A stretch of DNA of 64,000 nucleotides, taken from positions 1 to 64,000 of the forward strand of contig NZ_JAGOMQ010000019.1 of assembly GCF_017993425.1 (NCBI RefSeq). The letters are read 5' to 3'. The notes under the pieces are model-generated. The model saw only the letters and a program-made list of their open reading frames with translations, did no database searches and was not told the DNA's origin. The position numbers and the translations under genes were made by a program. Positions 16,017 to 24,835 of this stretch are shown here, piece after piece; position 1 is the first letter of the stretch; every line of letters starts with the position of its first letter. The DNA is from Amaricoccus sp. Its GTDB lineage: Bacteria > Pseudomonadota > Alphaproteobacteria > Rhodobacterales > Rhodobacteraceae.

Positions 16017-18509
16017 ATGACCGGGATCACGCGACGCGACGTCATCAAGGCGCAGGCGGTCGCGGCGGCCGCGGTCGCGGCGGGCCTGCCGGCGCCCGCG
16101 CTGGCGCAGAACCTCACCACCGACGCCGCCCTGACCGGCCTGCGCTGGGAGAAGGCGCCCTGCCGCTTCTGCGGCACCGGCTGCTCGGTCATGGTCGCGA
16201 CCAAGAACGGCCGCGTCGTCGCCACCCACGGCGACGCCGAGGCCGAGGTGAACCGCGGGCTGAACTGCGTGAAGGGCTACTTCCTCTCCAAGATCATGTA
16301 CGGCCAGGACCGGCTGACCCAGCCGCTGCTGCGGATGCGCGACGGGGAGTTCGCCAAGGACGGCGAGTTCACCCCGATCTCCTGGGACCAGGCCTTCGAC
16401 ATCATGGCCGAGAAGTGGAAGGCGACGCTCAAGGCCAAGGGCCCGAAGGCGATCGGCATGTTCGGCTCCGGCCAGTGGACGATCTGGGAAGGCTACGCCG
16501 CCGTCAAGCTGATGAAGGCCGGCTTCCGGTCGAACAACATCGACCCGAACGCGCGGCACTGCATGGCCTCCGCCGTCACCGGCTTCATGCGCACCTTCGG
16601 CATCGACGAGCCGATGGGCTGCTACGACGACATCGAGCATGCCGACGCCTTCGTGCTCTGGGGCGCGAACATGGCGGAGATGCACCCGATCCTGTGGACG
16701 CGCATCACCGACCGGCGCTTCAGCTATCCGCATGTCAAGGTCGTGGCGATGTCGACCTTCCGCAACCGCTGCTTCGACCTCGCCGACATTCCGATCGTCT
16801 TCAAGCCGCAGACCGACCTCGCGATCATGAACTATATCGCGAACCACATCATCACGACCGGCAGGGTCAACGAGGCCTTCGTCTCCCAGTCGGTCAACTT
16901 CAAGCAGGGCAACCAGAACATCGGCTATGGCCTCCGGCCCGACAATCCGCTGGAGATGCAGGCCGAGCACGCCAAGGACGCCAACGACGCCCAGCCGATC
17001 GACTTCGACGCTTACGCGAAGTTCGTCTCGACCTACACGCTCGACAGCGTCGCGAAGCTCTCCGGGGTCGAGAAGAACCGGCTGGAGGCGCTGGCCGAGA
17101 TCTACGCCGCGCCGGACGTCAAGGTCATGTCGACCTGGACGATGGGCTTCAACCAGCACACCCGCGGCACCTGGGCGAACAACCTCTGCTACAACCTGCA
17201 CCTCCTGACCGGCAAGATCGCGACCCCGGGCAACTCGCCCTTCTCGCTGACCGGCCAGCCCTCGGCCTGCGGCACGGCGCGCGAGGTCGGCACCTTCGCG
17301 CACCGCCTGCCGGCCGACCTGCAGGTGGCGAACCCCGAGCACCGCGCCCACGCCGAGGAGATCTGGCGGCTGCCGCCCGGCACGGTCCCCGACTGGATCG
17401 GCAGCCATGCGGTCCAGCAGAACCGCGACCTGAAGGACGGCAAGATCAACGTCTACTGGGTGCAGGTGAACAACAACATGCAGGCCGCGGCCAACATGAT
17501 GGAGGAGGGGCTGCCGGGCTACCGCAACCCCGACAACTTCATCGTGGTCTCGGACGTCTATCCGACGACGACCTGCGAGGCCGCCGACCTGATCCTGCCG
17601 ACCGCGATGTGGGTCGAGAAGGAGGGCGGCTACGGCAACGCCGAGCGCCGCACCCAGTTCTGGCGGCAGATGGTGACGGCGCCGGGCGAGGCGAGGTCCG
17701 ACCTCTGGCAGCTTGTCGAGTTCTCGAAGCGCTTCACCGTCGAGGAGGTGTGGCCGGCCGAGCTGATCACGCCGGACTACGCCGGCAAGACGCTCTTCGA
17801 CGTGCTCTTCGCCAACGGCCAGGTCGACGCCTTCGAGCGCGGCGACGCCGACAAGGAGTGGATGAACCTCGAGTCCGACGCCTTCGGCTTCTACATCCAG
17901 AAGGGGCTCTTCGAGGAATACGCCACCTTCGGCCGCGGCCACGGCCACGACCTCGCGCCGTTCGACACCTATCACACGGTCCGCGGCCTGCGCTGGCCGG
18001 TCGTCGACGGCAAGGAGACCCGCTGGCGCTTCAACCGCGACACCGACCCCTATGCCGAGGGCGAGAAGCAATTCAACTTCTACGGCCAGAAGGACGGCCG
18101 CGCGGTGATCTTCGCGCTGCCCTACGAGCCGCCGGCCGAGAGCCCGAACGACGAATTCCCCTTCTGGCTCGCGACCGGCCGCGTCCTCGAGCATTGGCAT
18201 TCGGGCTCGATGACCCAGCGGGTGCCCGAGCTCTACCGCGCCGTGCCGGACGCGCTCTGCTACATGCACCCCGACGACGCCGCCGAGCTGAACCTCCGCC
18301 GCGGCTCGGCGATCCGCATCGTCTCGCGCCGCGGCGAGATGGAGACCCGCGTCGAGACCCGCGGCCGCAACTTGCCGCCCCGCGGGCTGATCTTCGTGCC
18401 GTGGTTCGACGCGCGGCAACTGATCAACCGGGTGACGCTCGACGCCACCTGTCCCATCTCCAAGCAGACGGACTTCAAGAAATGCGCCGTCAGGATCGAG
18501 GCGGTGTGA
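16017..18509 (+). CDS. napA: Periplasmic nitrate reductase catalytic subunit NapA
   Basis: 830 residues, the usual length. A twin-arginine signal ([11 protein letters not shown]) leads to ALAQ. The 4Fe-4S cluster ligands are Cys49, Cys52, Cys56 and Cys84 (CRFCGTGC...NCVKG). Cys182 in ARHCMASAV is the molybdenum ligand of Nap enzymes. The Mo-bis-MGD enzyme reduces nitrate to nitrite in the periplasm, taking electrons from NapB. The start has a good AAGGAG site eight bases upstream. Confidence 0.96.
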   Translation: MTGITRRDVIKAQAVAAAAVAAGLPAPALAQNLTTDAALTGLRWEKAPCRFCGTGCSVMVATKNGRVVATHGDAEAEVNRGLNCVKGYFLSKIMYGQDRLTQPLLRMRDGEFAKDGEFTPISWDQAFDIMAEKWKATLKAKGPKAIGMFGSGQWTIWEGYAAVKLMKAGFRSNNIDPNARHCMASAVTGFMRTFGIDEPMGCYDDIEHADAFVLWGANMAEMHPILWTRITDRRFSYPHVKVVAMSTFRNRCFDLADIPIVFKPQTDLAIMNYIANHIITTGRVNEAFVSQSVNFKQGNQNIGYGLRPDNPLEMQAEHAKDANDAQPIDFDAYAKFVSTYTLDSVAKLSGVEKNRLEALAEIYAAPDVKVMSTWTMGFNQHTRGTWANNLCYNLHLLTGKIATPGNSPFSLTGQPSACGTAREVGTFAHRLPADLQVANPEHRAHAEEIWRLPPGTVPDWIGSHAVQQNRDLKDGKINVYWVQVNNNMQAAANMMEEGLPGYRNPDNFIVVSDVYPTTTCEAADLILPTAMWVEKEGGYGNAERRTQFWRQMVTAPGEARSDLWQLVEFSKRFTVEEVWPAELITPDYAGKTLFDVLFANGQVDAFERGDADKEWMNLESDAFGFYIQKGLFEEYATFGRGHGHDLAPFDTYHTVRGLRWPVVDGKETRWRFNRDTDPYAEGEKQFNFYGQKDGRAVIFALPYEPPAESPNDEFPFWLATGRVLEHWHSGSMTQRVPELYRAVPDALCYMHPDDAAELNLRRGSAIRIVSRRGEMETRVETRGRNLPPRGLIFVPWFDARQLINRVTLDATCPISKQTDFKKCAVRIEAV

Positions 18510-18511
18510 CC

Positions 18512-18967
18512 ATGCGCACCCTGCTCCTCGCTGCGCTCGCCGTCGCCGCCACCGCCGCGCTCGCCCAGGACGGGCTCGTCACCCTGCGCGGGAGCACGCC
18601 CCTGGACCGGAACGCCACGCCGCCGCCGATCCCGTCGGTCGTCAACTCCGACATCCGCCAGGTGCGCAACTGGCCCGAGCAGCCGCCGGTCATTCCGCAC
18701 CAGATCGACAACTACCAGATCGACCTCAACGTCAACAAATGCCTGACCTGCCACAGCCGCACCGCGGTCGCGGTCAGCCAGGCGCCGATGGTCTCGATCA
18801 CCCATTTCACCAACCGCGAGGGGCAGGTGCTGGCGGCGGTGACGCCCCGGCGCTTCTTCTGCACCCAATGCCACGTGCCCCAGATGGACGTGGAGCCGCC
18901 GATCGCCAACACCTTCGAGGACATGGACACCGTCATCCACCTGAGCCCGACCTCGGGGACGCCGTGA
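18512..18967 (+). CDS. napB: NapB, diheme cytochrome c subunit
   Basis: 151 residues. A Sec signal ([16 protein letters not shown]) precedes two heme sites, CLTCH at 77-81 and CTQCH at 117-121. NapB passes electrons from NapC to NapA. The ATG follows the napA stop by two bases, and its own stop overlaps the napC ATG by one base (TGATG). Confidence 0.93.
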   Translation: MRTLLLAALAVAATAALAQDGLVTLRGSTPLDRNATPPPIPSVVNSDIRQVRNWPEQPPVIPHQIDNYQIDLNVNKCLTCHSRTAVAVSQAPMVSITHFTNREGQVLAAVTPRRFFCTQCHVPQMDVEPPIANTFEDMDTVIHLSPTSGTP

Positions 18968-19620
18968 TGGGCCGGATCTGGGGCTGGATCAGGCGGACCT
19001 GGGAGATCATCCGCCGGCCGAGCGTCCACTACAGCCTCGGCTTCCTGACGCTCGGCGGCTTCATCATGGGCGTGGTGTTCTGGGGCGGCTTCAACACCGC
19101 GCTCGAGGCGACCAACACCGAGACCTTCTGCACCTCCTGCCACGAGATGCACGACAACGTCTTCCAGGAGCTGAAGCTGACCATCCACTACACCAACCGC
19201 TCCGGCGTGCGCGCGACCTGCCCGGACTGCCACGTGCCGCACCGCTGGACCTCGAAGATCGCCCGCAAGATGCAGGCGTCGAAGGAGGTCTGGGGCAAGA
19301 TCTTCGGCACGATCAACACGCGGGAGAAATTCCTCGAGCACCGCCTCGCCCTCGCCCAGAACGAGTGGGCGCGGCTGAAGGCCAACGACTCGCTCGAATG
19401 CCGCAACTGCCACTCGGCCGACTCGATGGACATCACCCGCCAGAGCCAGCGCGCCGCCGAGACCCACCAGCGCTTCCTGTTCACCGGCGAGAGGACCTGC
19501 ATCGACTGCCACAAGGGCATCGCCCACCAGCTCCCCAACATGGCCCCTACCGCCGCCCTCCCAGACCACTCCGCCGTCGTCGCCGACGTCGCCCGCTACC
19601 TCGGATCGCTGCCGGACTGA
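18967..19620 (+). CDS. napC: NapC, tetraheme quinol dehydrogenase
   Basis: 217 residues with an N-terminal membrane anchor ([19 protein letters not shown]) and four CxxCH sites at 55-59, 85-89, 145-149 and 178-182. This is the NapC/NirT type, which oxidises membrane quinol and feeds NapB. As NapC is present, the route does not need NapGH; no napF, napG, napH or napK is seen next to the operon. Confidence 0.94.
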   Translation: MGRIWGWIRRTWEIIRRPSVHYSLGFLTLGGFIMGVVFWGGFNTALEATNTETFCTSCHEMHDNVFQELKLTIHYTNRSGVRATCPDCHVPHRWTSKIARKMQASKEVWGKIFGTINTREKFLEHRLALAQNEWARLKANDSLECRNCHSADSMDITRQSQRAAETHQRFLFTGERTCIDCHKGIAHQLPNMAPTAALPDHSAVVADVARYLGSLPD

Positions 19621-20095
19621 TCGAGCTCGGCCGACCGGGGCGGAGCTCTCGCCGCCGGCGCTGGCGACGAGCGAGACGCGACCGATGGGGCTCACCGGCA
19701 GCACGGCTGCCCGAAGCTGTCGAGCGGATCCTCCCGAGTGGATGCCCCAGTTGCGATCTCCGCTTCCTCGCGTCACGGATCGTCCAGGCATAGGCATCGC
19801 CCATTGCAGGCCCCGAGACGGTGAAGACCGCTGCCGGCAGGGCGTCGGCGTCGAAGATGCGCGGGCAGACCGAACGTGTGCTCCCGACAACGGAGACTCC
19901 CTCCTTGTGATCATCGACGTGCCGATCGCTGCGCCAACAAGGCTGAGACGCCGTCGGCATAGAGCCGGTCGACGCGCGGCGATACCTGCGGAACGACTGC
20001 GAGCGTTCAGATCGCAAGCGCCATCTGGGCGGATAGGTCGCGCCGGGTGGTCACGCGGAGCGTTCGTGCCGCAACGTCGCGGGTTCGGCCCGCGG
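19621..20095. other. 475-base region with no supported gene
   Basis: Open frames exist on both strands, but none has a credible start, a family resemblance or a consistent codon pattern along its length. Short stretches on the minus strand look coding-like but break repeatedly, so this may be old decayed sequence. No terminator hairpin was found after napC. Confidence 0.4.
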
Positions 20096-20875
20096 TCAAC
20101 TCGGGGCGAACCCCGGCCAATAGTACGCGTCGGACGTGGGGCGCCGGCCGAAGATGGCCTGGCCGACGCGCACGACGGTCGCGCCCTCCTCGATCGCCTC
20201 CTCGAAGTCGCCGGTCATGCCCATCGACAGCCCCGTCAGGCCGGGGTGGCGCGTGACGGCCTCGTCGCGCAGGCGGCGCAGGAGCGTGAAGCAGGGCCGC
20301 ACCTTCGCCATGTCGGCGCTGAACAGCGCCAGCGTCATCAGTCCGCGCGGGCGCAGGCGCGGGAACTGCCCGAGCGTGTCGACGAACGGCAGGAGCGCAT
20401 CCGGGGGCAGCCCGAACTTGCTCTCCTCGCCGGAGGTGTTGACCTGCACCCAGACGTCGAGGACGCGCTCCTCGCGGTCCAGTCGGTCGTTCAGGAGACT
20501 GGCAAGCCGTAAACTGTCGAGGGCTTGGAACTCGGCGGCGAAGCGGGTGAGGTACTTGACCTTGTTGGTCTGGAGATGGCCGACGATGCACCACGCGATG
20601 GCGAGGTCGGCGAGCGCCTCGCGCTTCCCGCTCGCCTCCTGGATCTTGTTCTCGCCGAAATCGCGGATGCCGGCCGCGAAGGCGTGGCGCAGGACGTGGG
20701 CCGGCACGGTCTTGGTGATCGGCAGCAGCCGGACGGAGGCGCGATCGCGCCCCGCCCGCGCGCAGGCCCGGGCGATCCGCTCCTCGACCGCCGCGAGGTT
20801 GGCGGCGAAGGTCGATCGAGGATCCGGCCCGAAGCGCTCGATGTCCCCGGGCGTCAGTGTGGCGGGAGGCGTCAT
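20096..20875 (-). CDS. YggS/PLPBP family pyridoxal-phosphate homeostasis protein
   Basis: 259 residues from ATG 20875. The PLP lysine lies in LLPITKTVPAHVL (about residue 52); DFGENKIQEA, WCIVGHLQTNKVKYL and LSMGMTGDFEEAI are the conserved YggS motifs. These single-domain PLP carriers have no known catalytic activity and maintain vitamin B6 and amino-acid balance. In most alphaproteobacteria the gene sits elsewhere; here it follows an ECF-sigma operon, so co-regulation is possible but unproven. Confidence 0.9.
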   Translation of the reverse strand: MTPPATLTPGDIERFGPDPRSTFAANLAAVEERIARACARAGRDRASVRLLPITKTVPAHVLRHAFAAGIRDFGENKIQEASGKREALADLAIAWCIVGHLQTNKVKYLTRFAAEFQALDSLRLASLLNDRLDREERVLDVWVQVNTSGEESKFGLPPDALLPFVDTLGQFPRLRPRGLMTLALFSADMAKVRPCFTLLRRLRDEAVTRHPGLTGLSMGMTGDFEEAIEEGATVVRVGQAIFGRRPTSDAYYWPGFAPS

Positions 20876-20945
20876 GTTCTGCTGATCTCCGGGTTGCGTG
20901 CGGATACCGATCTTGAGCTTGCACGCAGACCGCTCGTGCGTGCGG

Positions 20946-21089
20946 CTATTCCGCGCCGGGCGCGACACCCGCGCTGGCGTCGTTGCCTGCGACTTCATGC
21001 AGCACGCCCCGCGCCTGGGCCTCATCGTAGCGGAGGTCGCCCGGCCTGCACCCGGATTCTGCACAGGCCTGGGGTGATCCGCGCGTCAT
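20946..21089 (-). CDS. Small ORF coupled to the ECF sigma gene
   Basis: 47 residues. Its ATG overlaps the sigma-factor TGA (ATGA at 21086-21089), the usual arrangement for a sigma gene and its partner. The translation is polar with two cysteines (QACAESGC), followed by DLRYDEAQARGVLHEVAG. It occupies the place of an anti-sigma gene but is far too short for one and has no membrane helix, so it may be a remnant or an unrelated coupled peptide. Confidence 0.35.
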   Translation of the reverse strand: MTRGSPQACAESGCRPGDLRYDEAQARGVLHEVAGNDASAGVAPGAE

Positions 21090-21799
21090 CCGTTGTCCTG
21101 TCCGGCCCGCCGTTCGCGCAGGCTCGCGACGACCCGGTCCGCCATGTGGACGCAACGGGCGCCATCGAACGGAAAGATCGCGTCGAAGCCGGCCGACAGC
21201 ATCCGCTCGATCGAGAGCCGGAGCAGCCGGCGCGCCCGGTGCAGCCGCGTCTTTACGGTCTCGGGGCGGATGGCCAGCAGGGCCGCGGTCTCCTCGGTGC
21301 TCAACCCCTCGATCTCGCGCAGCACGAAGACCAGCCGGAAGCCTTCCGGCAGCGCGTCCACGGCACGTTCGAGCAACTGGCGAACCTGGGCGCGGCCGAC
21401 CTCGCTTTCGGGGCCGGCCGGCGCTGGCGACATCGGGAACACGATCGGGCCTCCTCCATCGGCGAGCGCGGCATCGAGTGCGGCGAGATCGGCGTGCGGC
21501 CGGCGCCGGCGCAGCCGGCCGAGCGCCTCGTTCAGGGCGATGCGGGTCAGCCACGTGGCGAGCGACGCCTGGCCGCGGAACCCGTCGAGATGCGTGAAGG
21601 CGCGGACGTAGGTGTCCTGCACCACGTCCTCGGCCTCGGCGTCGTCGCGGAGCACGCCGCGCGCCACCCGGAACAGCCGCCGGTTGTGGCGGCTCACCAG
21701 GGTGCGCACCGCAGCCTCGTCGCGGTGGCGGGCGAGATCGACCAGCGCCGCGTCGTCGAGCGCGGCGTGGTCGAGGGGGCTTCTGGCAACGAGATGCAT
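21086..21799 (-). CDS. ECF-family RNA polymerase sigma factor
   Basis: 237 residues from ATG 21799, with GAGGAGG seven bases upstream. Region 2 is clear (TLVSRHNRRLFRVARGVLRDDAEAEDVVQDTYVRAF) and region 4 follows (LPEGFRLVFVLREIEGLSTEETAALLAIRPETVKTRLHRARRLL). The upstream frame is open because the cupredoxin reading frame runs into it; see that entry. The extra C-terminal tail (about 40 residues) is longer than usual. It is third in an operon with a secreted protein and a cupredoxin. Confidence 0.9.
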   Translation of the reverse strand: MHLVARSPLDHAALDDAALVDLARHRDEAAVRTLVSRHNRRLFRVARGVLRDDAEAEDVVQDTYVRAFTHLDGFRGQASLATWLTRIALNEALGRLRRRRPHADLAALDAALADGGGPIVFPMSPAPAGPESEVGRAQVRQLLERAVDALPEGFRLVFVLREIEGLSTEETAALLAIRPETVKTRLHRARRLLRLSIERMLSAGFDAIFPFDGARCVHMADRVVASLRERRAGQDNG

Positions 21800-21825
21800 C
21801 GGTCCTCCTCGGGATACGCCAGCGG

Positions 21826-22342
21826 TCAGGCCCGCCGGACGAGGCCCTTTCCCAGGATCTCCGCCACCGGCGGAAAGCCGTTCAGCGCCACCTCCGGCAG
21901 ATCGCCGGCGGCGCCCCGGATCCTGCATCCAGGCATCGGCGTCGGGGTTGCCGACGACGATCCGGCCGACCATGCCGGCGTGCTCGTGCGGCACGCAGTA
22001 GTAGTCGTAGACCCCTTCGGCGGTCAGGGTGACCGCGAAGTCCTCGTCCGGCAACAGATAGTCCGAATCCCACGGCGTCGCCGCCGCCGGGATGCGCCGC
22101 GGCCGGCCGAAGTTCGCCGGATGATAGGCGGTCGCGGTATGGGCGTTGCCGGCGTCGCCGTTGACCCAACGCACGACCTCGCCCGGGAGGATGCGGAGCC
22201 CGACCGGATCGAAGCCGACGTGGGCGCCGGTCGCGTCGCCGCGCATCCGGATGACGTGGGTCACGGCGGCGGCCCGGACCGGCGGCGCCAGCAGCAGCGC
22301 GGCGCCGCCGAGCCTGAGAAGGCTGCGCCGGGTGAGGATCAT
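21826..22342 (-). pseudogene. Cupredoxin (type 1 copper protein), frameshifted near its 3' end
   Basis: The N-terminal twin-arginine-like signal (ILTRRSLLRLGGAALLLAPP) is followed by a cupredoxin domain with copper ligands His in GNAHTATAY and Cys, His, Met in YYCVPHEHAGM. About 145 residues read normally. Near 21905-21920 a one-base shift moves the frame; the next frame continues as GDLPEVALNGFPPVAEILGKGLV and stops at 21826. In the observed frame the protein would run on into the sigma factor. It may be a real mutation or a sequence error. The start overlaps the upstream gene (ATGA). Confidence 0.7.
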
Positions 22343-22761
22343 TGCGCGACCCGCGCCTCGTCGGCAGCCGGCACGTGCCAGAGCACGATGTGGGCGTGCG
22401 GCGCCTCGACCCCCGGATGGCCGGCGTTGAAGTAGACGTCGACATGGTCGACGTCGCCGCCGGGCGCGGCCAGGTCGTCGAAGCTCTTGTCCGGGTTGAG
22501 ATCGGCGACCGGGATCATGAAGATGGTGCTGACCAGTGCGCCATCGTGATCGTAGGCGAGGAACGGCCCGGCCGGCAGGGTGGCCGGATCGACGTAGAGC
22601 TGGCCGAGACCGGGCAGGAACTCGGGCAGCTTCACGAGCTTGCTCACTTCCTGGAAAGGCGGGGCGGGCGGGGCCTTGGCGAACGCCCCGGCATCGTGGG
22701 CGAGGGCCGGGATCGCCCCGGCGGCGAGGACGGCGACGGCGAGCGAGGTCAGGCGGATCAT
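22339..22761 (-). CDS. Secreted protein, possibly TTHB210-like (DUF5602)
   Basis: 140 residues with a signal peptide (LTSLAVAVLAAGAIPALAH). The mature part contains LPGLGQLYVDPATLPAGPFLAYDHDG, VSTIFMIPVADLN and DHVDVYFNAGHPGVEAPHAHIVLWHVP, which resembles the TTHB210-like group as I remember it. In Thermus the TTHB210 gene is a target of the adjacent sigma factor TTHB211. The same pairing here (this gene, cupredoxin, ECF sigma) fits that idea. Function unknown; family assignment is tentative. Confidence 0.6.
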   Translation of the reverse strand: MIRLTSLAVAVLAAGAIPALAHDAGAFAKAPPAPPFQEVSKLVKLPEFLPGLGQLYVDPATLPAGPFLAYDHDGALVSTIFMIPVADLNPDKSFDDLAAPGGDVDHVDVYFNAGHPGVEAPHAHIVLWHVPAADEARVAQ

Positions 22762-22808
22762 GGCGGCAGCTCCAGGTTCGGCGACGCCCTTTGGCGCGGC
22801 GTCGGGAA

Positions 22809-22837
22809 GTTGGATGGAGCGGCCGGCAAAAGGTTCC
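22809..22837 (-). promoter_or_regulatory. Candidate ECF-sigma promoter
   Basis: On the minus strand GGAACC (22837-22832), 17 bases, then TCCAAC (22814-22809), which lies 47 bases ahead of the operon's first start. Hexamers beginning GGAAC are typical ECF -35 elements. Autoregulation of the operon by its own sigma factor is the natural reading, but this is a pattern match only. Confidence 0.45.
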
Positions 22838-22973
22838 CCGGGTGCTGCGTCCGTCGTCGGGCTCGTTCGTTCCTCGCTGCCGTCAATCCACCCGCAACCG
22901 GGAACCTGCCCCACATCTTCTGCATCCAATGCGCGAGGCGCCGTCGCCGGCGCGCCACTACCGGAGGCTGCCG

Positions 22974-23236
22974 ATGACTGCGAGCGCACGCATGCTGGAC
23001 CAAGGGGGGACGCCGATCCCGTTCGAACGCCGCCGGCCGGAACGGGCCGAGGCGGAAGCGGCGTTCCGGACGATCATTCACTGGACGGGCGACGATTCCG
23101 AGCGCGACGGCCTGACCGAGACGCCGGCGCGCGTCGCCCGGGCCTTCGAGGAGTTCTTCGCGGGCTGTCGCCAGGATCCCGCCCTTGTCCTCCGGAAGAC
23201 CTACGGGGAGATCAAGGGCCGCGACGAGACCGTCAT
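22974..23236 (+). pseudogene. folE: GTP cyclohydrolase I, N-terminal remnant
   Basis: The ATG has a GGAGG site. About 85 residues read as FolE: AFRTIIHWTGDDSERDGLTETPARVARAFEEFF, then LVLRKTYGEIKGRDETV. A full enzyme has about 200 residues and should continue into a zinc/GTP site with a CEHH motif; here the frame leaves the family at about 23234 and ends shortly after. The active site is wholly missing, so this is a non-functional remnant. Confidence 0.75.
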
Positions 23237-23588
23237 GCCGCGGCGGCGCCCGCTGAGAGCCTCGGCCTCACCTCGGCCGAGCTTGCCGCCATCGACGTCC
23301 TGATCGCCCGAGGCGACGCGCCCGACCGGACGTCGATGCTGCGGACGCTCGTGCTGCGCGCGCTCTCCGCCGAGGGGGTGATGTCGGGCAATGCGGCGCC
23401 CCGCCGCCGATCGCGAGGAGGCGCCGGGCGCACCGAGCTGAGCTGGGCTCGGCGGGCTCGACGGCGCGTCATGGGGGCGCGCCCCCAGGGCGACGCTCCA
23501 ACGCGAGGCGATCACGGGGCGGTCGTACGAGTTGCAGACGCCGGCTCCGCGGGTGCAGAATGGCGCCGCGGCGGTTCGGGGAAGCGCA
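23237..23588 (+). other. Scrambled region after the folE remnant
   Basis: No complete gene. A frame different from folE reads SLGLTSAELAAIDVLIARGD and TSMLRTLVLRALSAEG at 23256-23375, coding-like and similar to short helical proteins, but with no start. It joins the folE remnant directly, suggesting a deletion or rearrangement junction near 23236. Confidence 0.4.
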
Positions 23589-24596
23589 ATGACCGTGACG
23601 GGGGAGGCGCCGCTCGTCAGCGTCGTGCTGCCGGCCTTCGATCGCGCGAAGACGGTCGGGGCGGCGATGGGGAGCGTGCTGCGCCAGACCTGGCGCGACC
23701 TCGAGCTGATCGTCGTCGACGACGGTTCGGCCGACGACACCTTCGAGGCGGCGCGGCGGGTTGCGGACGCCCGGACCCGGGTGATCCGCTCGGATGCGAA
23801 TCTCGGCGCGGGGGCCGCGCGCAATCTCGGGATCGCGGAGGCCCGCGGCCAATGGGTCGCGTTCCAGGACAGCGACGACGAGTGGCTGCCGCTGAAGCTC
23901 GAGAAGCAGATGGCGCGGCTGCTCGCGCCGGACGCCGGCTATGTCGGGGCCTATTGCGGGATGGCGATCCTCGGCGCGCCGGGGGCGGGGCGGTTGCGGC
24001 CGCGCTATTTCCCCGGCGACGACGCGGACCTCTACGAGCAGGATCGGCTGGCGATGTTGCTGCGCCGGCGGCTGCCGTGGCTGGCGCGGCCGCGGCCGGC
24101 CGTGCTCGAGGGCGACCTGGTCGCGCCGCTCCTGCGCCGGAGCCTGATCTCGACGCAGACCTTCGTCGCGCGCCGCGACCTTCTGCGCGAGGTCGGCGGC
24201 TTCGACCCCGGGCTCCGCGTCATGATCGACCGCGACTGCGCGCTGCGGCTCGCGGCCCGGGGGCCGATCGCCTTCGTGGACGAGCCGCTGGTGTTGCAGT
24301 GGCTCTCGCCGAACAGCATCAGCGCCGACCGCGGCCGCTGGCTGCCGAGCCAGATCCGCCTGACCGAGGCCCATGCGGCGCTGCTGGAGCGCCATCCGGC
24401 CGCCCATGCCTGGCTCCACTACGCCATCGCCGGCGGGCAGCGCCGCGCGGGCGACCTCGACGCCGCCCGCGCGGCCATCGGGCGCGCCTGCCGGCTGCGG
24501 CCGTGGAGCCTGCGCTACCGGGCGATGGCGCTCGGCCTGCGGCTGCGCGCCCTGCTGGCCGCGGCCGGGGGGGCGAGCCGGCGCGACGGCGGCTGA
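23589..24596 (+). CDS. Family 2 glycosyltransferase
   Basis: 335 residues. The GT-A core is evident: VSVVLPAFDRAKTVGAAMGSVLRQTW, LELIVVDDGSADDT, NLGAGAARNLGI and the metal-binding FQDSDDEW (about residue 97). A C-terminal helical part (HAWLHYAIAGGQRRAGDLDAARAAIGRA) resembles a TPR-like unit. The donor and acceptor cannot be inferred because no other polysaccharide genes are nearby. Codon use matches its neighbours. Confidence 0.85.
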   Translation: MTVTGEAPLVSVVLPAFDRAKTVGAAMGSVLRQTWRDLELIVVDDGSADDTFEAARRVADARTRVIRSDANLGAGAARNLGIAEARGQWVAFQDSDDEWLPLKLEKQMARLLAPDAGYVGAYCGMAILGAPGAGRLRPRYFPGDDADLYEQDRLAMLLRRRLPWLARPRPAVLEGDLVAPLLRRSLISTQTFVARRDLLREVGGFDPGLRVMIDRDCALRLAARGPIAFVDEPLVLQWLSPNSISADRGRWLPSQIRLTEAHAALLERHPAAHAWLHYAIAGGQRRAGDLDAARAAIGRACRLRPWSLRYRAMALGLRLRALLAAAGGASRRDGG

Positions 24597-24835
24597 GCCA
24601 CGGCCGAGGCCGCCGATGCTCGCTTCGCCGCGCAGGGGGTTGATTTTCGCGCCGGATCTGGCATTCGCCCCGGCGACGTGCGCCAAGACACGCGAGCAGC
24701 ACCCAAGGGCAATCCCCGTGCGACTCCGTCGCCTCGCCATCCAATGGCGGATAGTGGCGTCATTCCGAGCGACTTCAAGGCGCCGGGCTCAGGCCGAACA
24801 TTTTTGCTCTGCAAGGCAGGCAGGAGCGCCGCCGG

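Noticed and set aside
15627..18419. 930-codon minus-strand frame opposite napA
   Set aside because: No motif and it opposes the catalytic subunit of nitrate reductase.
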